A DNA stretch of 64,000 nt from Eudorina sp. 2006-703-Eu-15 (lineage: Eukaryota; Chlorophyta; Chlorophyceae; Chlamydomonadales; Volvocaceae). Location: the NCBI GenBank assembly GCA_003117195.1, contig BDSI01000171.1, positions 152,717 through 216,716 on the forward strand, read 5' to 3'. The position numbers and the translations under genes are program-made. Numbering within the stretch: position 1 is the first letter of the stretch; every line of letters starts with the position of its first letter. The notes under the pieces were generated by a model. That model had not been told where the DNA came from, made no database searches, and saw nothing but the letters and a program-made list of their open reading frames with translations. Of this stretch, positions 48,882 through 56,800 are shown piece by piece.

Positions 48882-50159
48882 GAGAGGATGCGAGAGTTCG
48901 TGGCTAGCTGTAGGCATGATCAACGCGCCTTATGGCGCGCTTTGGGCGGGAAGCTTAGGGAGCGTTGTGCTATTGACGACATCAATGCATTTCGGGATCA
49001 TTTTGCTTCATTGCTGAATGCAGGAGTTGGAGAGACGGGCGTTGGAAAAGCGCACGATATCCTCAATTACATATCTTTCTTTGGTGCGAGACTTGGGGAG
49101 GGGGCCTGGCGTGCTTGTCGAACTGTTTTGGATAGAAAAGAACGTGCGGCTAGCATACTAGACGAGCCTTTCACACTAGAGGAGGTGACGCGCGCTGTAG
49201 CTACGTTACCTAATGGTAAGGCGCCCGGGCTGGAGCTGTCACCGTCAGAGTGTTACCGGTACGCGCGGTTACCACGTGTTGACGATCAAGGCAGATTAGG
49301 CCAAGAAGTTAACTGCATTGTCCCGGCACTACACGTGTTGCTTGAGCATATCAGAGCTACGGGGAATTTTCCTCGACAGTTCACCACCACTGTCATGACA
49401 CCATTACTGAAAAAAGGTGATCCTAAGGTGGTTGGGAACTATCGAGGCATTGCAGTGGGTGGAGCGCTTGCAAAGTGCTACGCGTCACTGCTTCTCCATC
49501 GGCTGATGGTAGCCGCGGAGCAGTTGGCTCTGCGCCACCCATGTCAGGCAGGTTTTCGGCGGGGCTTCGGGACCGCCCACCACCTTTTCGTGAAGCAACA
49601 TCTCACCATGCGTCACCGGCGTGCAGGGCAACCCCCGCTAATCATTGTGCAAATCGATTTTGAGAAGGCGTTCGATAGGGTGCCGCGCGAGCACATGTGG
49701 CTTCGTTTGCAAGAGCGAGGTGTTGGTGGACCCATGTTGGAGGCCCTAAAAAGAGCGTATGAGAAGGTGTGCATGGTCATGAAGGTTAATGGGAAGGTCG
49801 GCGGGGATTTTGAGTCGAAGCAGGGAGTGAAACAAGGTTGCCCTCTGTCGACAGAACTGTTCGGCCTTTTCATTGAGACGCTGGCGGATTTGATTGACGT
49901 GCACGACCTGGTGGTCGCCAGAGCGCGGAAGCACGAGGTACCCCTGGTGGGTGGCAAGCGCGTTTCCATCCTGCTTTACGCAGATGATGTGAGTCTATTG
50001 GCGACGTCCGTGGAACGTATGGCGGAACTGCTGGGCCTTGTGGACCAATTTTGTGAGGCTTTTGGAATGCGGCCTAATGTAGCGAAATGTGAGCGTTTAG
50101 TTTTTGCATGCGATGAGTCCCGGCGTACAGAGGTTAGTTCAGCCTGCGAGCAGCTGTAA
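48882..50159 (+). pseudogene. LINE reverse transcriptase, C-terminally truncated
   Basis: Reverse transcriptase that copies LINE RNA at the target site. Motifs are in order: NGKAPGLELS, the GNYRGIAV block, the QIDFEKAFDRV block with the first catalytic Asp, GVKQGCPLS, and LLYADDVSLLA with the catalytic Asp pair. About 425 codons are open from the transposon border to TAA at 50157-50159. The thumb and C-terminal zinc-finger region normally following are absent, because the repeat at 50155 interrupts the frame and provides the stop. The clade (L1-like or other) cannot be assigned by eye. Confidence 0.85.
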
Positions 50160-50462
50160 GAGACCGTTGGAAGGCTTGTACACTGGGAAACACGACAACG
50201 GATTGATGTTGTTGAGTCAGCATATTAAACCTGTTGATCTACAGGAGTGGCAGGTCCTGAGACAGAGTGTTGGGTCCTGTGACAGTGTGTGGCAGCTTGA
50301 GATCGTGTAAGGGGGTCTGAGACGGTTTGTTGGGGCCTGCGACTGTGTGTGGGGGCTGGGACGGAGTGTGGAGGCCTGGGACGGCCCGAGACTACCGAGA
50401 CTGCGTGTTGGGGCCTGAGACAGTGTGTGTGGGCCTGAATCGCCGTGTGGGGGCCTGAGTCA
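50155..50462 (+). repeat. First copy of a direct repeat starting TGTAAGAGACC
   Basis: 308 bp, also present at 51047-51364 with small indels. Both copies start TGT and the shared sequence ends GAGTCA, which resembles LTR ends, but neither a primer-binding site, a purine tract nor a target duplication is clear. The right part is a degenerate repeat of tgtgggggcctgagacag. Confidence 0.75.
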
Positions 50463-51046
50463 CACATCCTCCACAGCCCCAGTCCCCATTCCGTGGTTGC
50501 CAACATGCCATGGCTAATATTATTAATAATGTTTTGAGGAATTTATTGGGATCTTCAATTGTTTGTGAGGTGCCCTTTAGAAATATGCTTGCACTTTGCG
50601 AGCTTCCGTCCGAATAATTAATTATTGTATTCGCTAATAATTAGCATCAGTACAGTAACATGCTAAACATGCTAAGTTGAAGCGTCATTTCATAAATGTA
50701 TACCCACGCATGATAGTATATATTTCATGTAGATGAATCCTATGAATATATTAAATATATTATTTCCATTGCTCTTTATACTCGTCACATACATCATAGC
50801 CTAAACATTACTTACTTCCCCATCTACCTTGCCTGTCAACTATATCAAAACATTCAGGTCGCCAGGCTGCTGGTAATGCCACTACCCCACAAAAGCGTGC
50901 ATTGGAGCCACTGGAGACGCCACATCTATCTCATCCCTCACAACCTTCAACCCAGACAGTCCGGGCGCTGCCACAACTAGACCTGCACAGTCTCATTATG
51001 GAGAGAGTGAAGCAGCGTAAGCAGCAGCGTACCAGCTTGTAAATAG
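50463..51046. other. AT-rich block between two direct repeats
   Basis: About 580 bp, markedly richer in A and T than any other part of the window at 50510-50860. No ORF or RNA gene is recognised. It could be the interior of a small non-autonomous LTR element bounded by the two direct repeats. Confidence 0.5.
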
Positions 51047-51364
51047 TGTAAGAGACCTTTGGAAGGTGTGTACACTGGCAAACACGACAACGGATTGATG
51101 TTGTTGAGTCAGCATATTGAACCTGTTGATCTACAGGAGTGGCAGGTCCTGATACAGAGTGTTTGGGTCCTGTGACAGTTTGTGGCAGCTTGAGATCGTG
51201 TAGGGGGGTCTGAGACGGTTTGTTGGGGCCTGCGACTGTGTGTGGGGGCTGGGACGGAGTGTGGAGGCCTGGGACGGCGGGTGGGTCCCGAGACTACCGA
51301 GACTGCGTGTTGGGGCCTGACACAGTGTGTGTGGGCCTGAATCGCCGTGTGGGGGCCTGAGTCA
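51047..51364 (+). repeat. Second copy of the direct repeat starting TGTAAGAGACC
   Basis: 318 bp matching 50155-50462; it has about 10 extra bases near 51280. The same minisatellite (gtgtgggggcctgagacag) continues past the end of the shared part to about 51450. Confidence 0.75.
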
Positions 51365-51749
51365 CTGTTTGTGGGCCTGAGACAGCGTGTGGGGGCCAGA
51401 GAGAGCGTATACAGTGTGTGGGGGCCTCAGACAGTCTGTGAGGTCCCATGGATACTTGTTTTCTGCTATTTTGGTGATGCTGGTCATGTTTATTTAGTCT
51501 TATTGGCCTAATTGGCCTGGAGGGTTCTGCTGTGTTCTCACTTGCTTTCTTTCAGCCGATCAAGCTGAATTTGTTTAAACTCAGATGTGTTGCTGCACGA
51601 CACAAATGCTTGGCATAATAAGTGGCATGGGGTCCTTCTGTGCGCATGGCAGTCGAACATACGTAGTCTTGTGTATACAGATGGTACAGAAGCTGTGATG
51701 CTCATTTGTGTAACATGCTGTCTTAGATGAACAGAGCGATTTTGCCCAC
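51365..51749. other. Spacer before the large palindrome, no gene
   Basis: Non-coding; begins with the end of a minisatellite and continues as unique sequence up to the abrupt start of the inverted gypsy copy at 51750. Confidence 0.5.
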
Positions 51750-53042
51750 ATCATGTGGCGTCATTGACCGGTTCAATCAATCTCCAGCTTGTTGGGGAGG
51801 TGGTCTGTCCTTGGGCAGTCCAGCCGGCCGTACAAGTCGCTTTGGTCAGTCATGGTGTTCGTGTGTTGAAGGGAAAGCTGGGTGACGTACGGGATCCTCT
51901 TTCGCCGGCATTTTACAAGTCCGTCGAAGAGCAGGTGTCGTCCATCGAGTCAGTGTTTTTGTCAGTCGCTGGGGCACCTCTGGATTTAGCAATTCCAGCG
52001 GCGCTCAAGTATGCCAAGAGCTTTGTGATCGCTCGCGTACCGCTGCATTATGTGTCGGCAGCTGACGAGTTGCGAATGCGCTGGCTCAAGTCGCTGCAGC
52101 GCCAGGGTCGTTTGTTGATGTTGCGGTGTCCATTGAAGGATGCCACGGATCAGTTCTTCATGTGGCTGATTGTCTTCGCCACTCCAGTCATCAAGCAGTT
52201 GATAGTCAAGGATTCGGGCCTAGTAGAGGACCTGTTGTGAGTTTGGTGCGCTCAGTCACGTGTGCACCCGCGCCCACCGGCTAATAATGCGGTGCCCGCT
52301 GGGGGGGGAGTGTTCCCTCGGCACATGCTTTGTTCGTACGACAGTCATCTGACCTGACAGCTGTCGGGCCGTCCTGTCGTCATCGTCAATTTAGCGTCTA
52401 ACTACTTTCTGGTAGTGTATTATTGTGCGGAGACAACCGTTATTTTGGTTAAACGTTTGCCTTTGAGGCGGCCCACCGTTGGCCGCAAGTGCCGGGTTGC
52501 GATCCGGTGCAAAGTAGTGTGACCATAAGTTGGCTTCAGTAAATCTTCGTTGGCATATTCATAGTTATCCGGCAATGCTGATTAAGTTTAGTTTTGCCGT
52601 TTTTGCAGTTGGTGAGGTTGGGCAACTGCCCACCTTCGATTAGGTAACTCGAGTTGGTTTCGTAGCGAGGACGCACTCGCTACGGCAGTCACGTTTGGCT
52701 TCTCGGAACTATAACCAGCCGAATGCGGACCGGAAAGGTCGCTTTTCGGCTCTCTTTGGTGTGTTGTAACACTGTGAGCTAGGAAAGAAGCCCTGTGTGG
52801 TTCACGACCGCATAAGATCCAGCTGCATCAAGACTACGAGAGGACCTTCAGCACAAGCCCAATCATCTGGCACGCTCAGCAGGGTAAGGAATCGCGACCT
52901 TGTCTTGCTGCTGTAACTGCCTGGACGGAAGGAGGCGCCTGAGATCTGCGCAGGGAAAAGGCTCGAGCACACGTGGAGTGTCTTCGAGTCCCATTCCGAT
53001 TCTGCTGCAGGTTATTCAGAAGCCTTACGTCAAGCCGTCACA
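51750..53042 (+). mobile_element. Truncated plus-strand copy of the gypsy-methyltransferase element (3' end and LTR)
   Basis: Starts abruptly within the C-terminal domain of pol (open frame 51755-52240, 161 codons identical to the pol C-terminus), then purine tract 52301-52310 and LTR 52311-53042. The left boundary has no LTR, so it is not a simple insertion. It is either one arm of an inverted duplication or an assembly fold-back. Confidence 0.85.
52311..53042 (+). repeat. LTR of the truncated plus-strand gypsy copy (732 bp)
   Basis: Begins TGTTCCCTCGG right after the purine tract GGGGGGGGAG and ends GCCGTCACA. Exact mirror of 53059-53790. Confidence 0.9.
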
Positions 53043-53058
53043 TCCTTTTCGGCTGGGA

Positions 53059-53790
53059 TGTGACGGCTTGACGTAAGGCTTCTGAATAACCTGCAGCAGA
53101 ATCGGAATGGGACTCGAAGACACTCCACGTGTGCTCGAGCCTTTTCCCTGCGCAGATCTCAGGCGCCTCCTTCCGTCCAGGCAGTTACAGCAGCAAGACA
53201 AGGTCGCGATTCCTTACCCTGCTGAGCGTGCCAGATGATTGGGCTTGTGCTGAAGGTCCTCTCGTAGTCTTGATGCAGCTGGATCTTATGCGGTCGTGAA
53301 CCACACAGGGCTTCTTTCCTAGCTCACAGTGTTACAACACACCAAAGAGAGCCGAAAAGCGACCTTTCCGGTCCGCATTCGGCTGGTTATAGTTCCGAGA
53401 AGCCAAACGTGACTGCCGTAGCGAGTGCGTCCTCGCTACGAAACCAACTCGAGTTACCTAATCGAAGGTGGGCAGTTGCCCAACCTCACCAACTGCAAAA
53501 ACGGCAAAACTAAACTTAATCAGCATTGCCGGATAACTATGAATATGCCAACGAAGATTTACTGAAGCCAACTTATGGTCACACTACTTTGCACCGGATC
53601 GCAACCCGGCACTTGCGGCCAACGGTGGGCCGCCTCAAAGGCAAACGTTTAACCAAAATAACGGTTGTCTCCGCACAATAATACACTACCAGAAAGTAGT
53701 TAGACGCTAAATTGACGATGACGACAGGACGGCCCGACAGCTGTCAGGTCAGATGACTGTCGTACGAACAAAGCATGTGCCGAGGGAACA
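53059..53790 (-). repeat. 3' LTR of the gypsy-methyltransferase element (732 bp)
   Basis: On the minus strand it begins TGTTCCCTCGG and ends GCCGTCACA, with TG...CA termini. The adjacent purine tract is at 53791-53800. Over the 121 bp available, the 5' LTR differs by a single inserted base, so the insertion is recent. Confidence 0.92.
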
Positions 53791-53800
53791 CTCCCCCCCC
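53791..53800 (-). promoter_or_regulatory. Polypurine tract for plus-strand priming
   Basis: GGGGGGGGAG on the minus strand immediately before the TGTT start of the 3' LTR. This is the expected position and composition of the primer for second-strand DNA synthesis, and it fixes the LTR border. Confidence 0.85.
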
Positions 53801-53860
53801 AGCGGGCACCGCATTATTAGCCGGTGGGCGCGGGTGCACACGTGACTGAGCGCACCAAAC

Positions 53861-56800
53861 TCACAACAGGTCCTCTACTAGGCCCGAATCCTTGACTATC
53901 AACTGCTTGATGACTGGAGTGGCGAAGACAATCAGCCACATGAAGAACTGATCCGTGGCATCCTTCAATGGACACCGCAACATCAACAAACGACCCTGGC
54001 GCTGCAGCGACTTGAGCCAGCGCATTCGCAACTCGTCAGCTGCCGACACATAATGCAGCGGTACGCGAGCGATCACAAAGCTCTTGGCATACTTGAGCGC
54101 CGCTGGAATTGCTAAATCCAGAGGTGCCCCAGCGACTGACAAAAACACTGACTCGATGGACGACACCTGCTCTTCGACGGACTTGTAAAATGCCGGCGAA
54201 AGAGGATCCCGTACGTCACCCAGCTTTCCCTTCAACACACGAACACCATGACTGACCAAAGCGACTTGTACGGCCGGCTGGACTGCCCAAGGACAGACCA
54301 CCTCCCCAACAAGCTGGAGATTGATTGAACCGGTCAATGACGCCACATGATCCGGAGGAATGAGCGGTTGTTCGATGGCGCTGGTTTCCCAGGCGCGGGC
54401 CAGCAAGGCCACCTTCTCAATTGGATGATCCCCCGGCATGGCAGTCGCCAACGCAACAGCAACATCAGCACACGCTTGAATGCTCCACTCGTCAGGGCTC
54501 GCCGCGGTAACCGCGGCAGCCTGCACCGCTCGTTTTGGACGAGCGGCCTTCGGCGCCAGCATCGCCCTAAGGCGATTTGTGTCCACCTGCTCCAGCTCTC
54601 CATCGTCGTACAGCACTTCGAACACGTGCTGCCGCCCTTGTCTCCCCACATACGTAGCAACACCGCCCTTGGTAGAGTTCGACTCCGGGCTAGTGCTGAC
54701 ACGCACGACCCTTGCTCCTTGAAGGCTGGCCAGCACCTGTGGTGTTTTTGGCCTGAGAGGGAGAGAGGTTGATGCGGTACCCTTAGTTTGCGGATGAACA
54801 GGGTTGGCATCTATCTGTTCGGGCGTAATACCCCTGTCAACGCAGTCAGGACACACCCAAGTCCCCGGTGGAATGACCGTGAGAGGCGGTTTCAGGCAGT
54901 AAGTATGCCACCCCTTTCCACAACCATCGCACAATAGCATCCATTCTTCCCCAGTAGGCAGGTGACACACTTGGCAAGACAACGTAGCGTCAGGACGCGC
55001 TAAACGAGGGTCGACCACCTCATCCCTGATGGGCAGGTGGCATGGAGCGCAATCCTTGACATGACCTTTCAGGAACTTGCCATCGTACCCCTCTAATATA
55101 ATGACCCCGCTAGGGCGAACCTCAGCAACTCGCAATATGGTTGGCTGAGCCGCGGGATCAAGGGTAGTACGGCTCGTAGTATTACGGAAATATACATAGT
55201 CCCCGACGTCAAACTGACGTATTTTTGGGTGATACCCGCCCCCCCTGAGGGAAGCGTAGCGAAGCGAATCCCGGTGCTGCGCTATTAACAAATTATCCCC
55301 CGCGATAGACATACGCTGGCGCATGGCTTGGCCACGCGACACAAGGGAGGCTGCAGCGGTTTCAACATCATCAAACGAGATATTCCCGTCAAACCGTGGC
55401 TTGATGGCAGGAGGGATAGTCGGCTCGACCCCGTGGAGTAGCAAGTACGGGCTGAACCCCGTCGCCTTGTGCTTGGAGCAGTTGTAGCCCAGCATGACGT
55501 ACGGAAGCAACTCATCCCACTGCTGCCCATCAGCCCGCTGCCGCGCCATGCGACGCAGCGCGCGCTTGCATGTCTGCACGACCCGTTCAGCCAGACCGTT
55601 GGCCTGAGGGTGATTGGGTGAAGTCTGGCGGTGGTCAATCAGACTGTCAAGCATGAGTTGCGCAAACTGCCCCTTCCATTCACCACCGCCATCTGTGCAT
55701 ATCTCTGCACAGGCCCCATATCGGGCAAGAATCTGACTCAAGAAAGCACTGGAGGTGTGCACGGCCTCCTTGTCAGGCAAGGGGATAAACACAGCGTATT
55801 TGGAAAAATGCTCTACACAGATCATGACGTACGTATTACCCTGAGTAGTACGAGGCAACGGCCCACATAGGTCAACACCCCAACGATAAAACAACCCCTG
55901 AACAGGCAAAGGATGCAAGGTTGGAGGGCCAGATGCAAACGACGAGTTGACACGGTCACAATGCGAACAGTGTCGTACAATACTGGAAACATCTCGGTGC
56001 ATGCCATGCCACCAATGTTGCGTGAGCAGCAGCGCCATAGTGCGACGTACGCCAAAATGGCCCGTCTCTTCATGTGTGCGCTTCACTAGCTCAACACGAT
56101 CCGGAGGCTTAGGAACAACCCGAGCACGAGAGTCATTGAACACCCGATAGAGAACGCCTCCTTGCATGCGGTATGAGCGTGCACGACGGCTAACCCGCCG
56201 CTGCTCCTCAGGCGGCAATCCTGGCATATGAGCACCGTTACCGATAAAGAAGATGGACGGTTCGTCCTCCCAGATGTCCGGGCAGCGACCAGCTGCACCA
56301 GAGGACTCCTCCGCTTCCGCGCGAGACGCGGCGGCAAAAACTTCAGACCAAGGGAAAAAGGACTCGACGGAACACAGGGAGTAAGCCAGCCCATGAACAG
56401 GCTGGGGAGCAGAAGAAATTCCGGTGCATGCAGCTGCAACATCGTGTGACGAGGTGTTTGATAGGACACGGCAGATGCTCAGCACGGACAGCGTCAGGGT
56501 GGCATCCGGTGCCAGACCTAAGATGACCCGTCGATCTGCTTCAGAAACATCTGGTGCCTCAGTCACACCTGGCAGATACCCCATGATTTTCTCACATTCC
56601 ACAATAGACAAAGATCCCTCGTAAGGACTAGACTCATCCTCAACCACCTCGGCTAATGCACGCAATGATGGCCGACTGAGACTCGGTGCGACAACGATGG
56701 GCTTACCGACTTGATTGCGTGAGTACAGACCTGCCTGCTCCACCGCGGTTGAAACGGAGGTAACCCGACCTGGTGAGAGCACATTCTGCAACACGACTGT

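Larger units (their letters stand above)
44005..50154 (+). mobile_element. LINE (non-LTR retrotransposon) remnant, split by a DNA transposon
   Basis: Two coding pieces, 44005-44442 and 48882-50154, belong to one LINE ORF2. The first is the linker between endonuclease and reverse transcriptase (IWWNTECQQAR); the second is the reverse transcriptase. They are separated by a 4436-bp insertion flanked by a 3-bp duplication. Removing the insertion and one copy of the duplication brings the two pieces into one frame. The endonuclease end is missing (5' truncation, usual for LINEs), and the 3' end is cut at 50155 by a repeat starting TGTAAG. The exact left border, between about 43860 and 44010, is uncertain. 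The element lies antisense to kinase B. Confidence 0.85.
51750..54351. repeat. 2.6-kb palindrome: two inverted copies of the gypsy 3' end
   Basis: Arms 51750-53045 and 53056-54351 (1296 bp each) are reverse complements with no difference I could find, around the 10-bp centre ttttcggctg. Each arm holds the last 162 codons or so of pol, the 3' untranslated part, the purine tract and the whole LTR. Only the right arm continues into a full element. Confidence 0.93.

Noticed and set aside
50463..51046. Centromere- or organelle-derived DNA, because of the AT richness
   Set aside because: Too short and without recognisable organellar genes or satellite arrays; position between direct repeats suggests a transposable-element interior.
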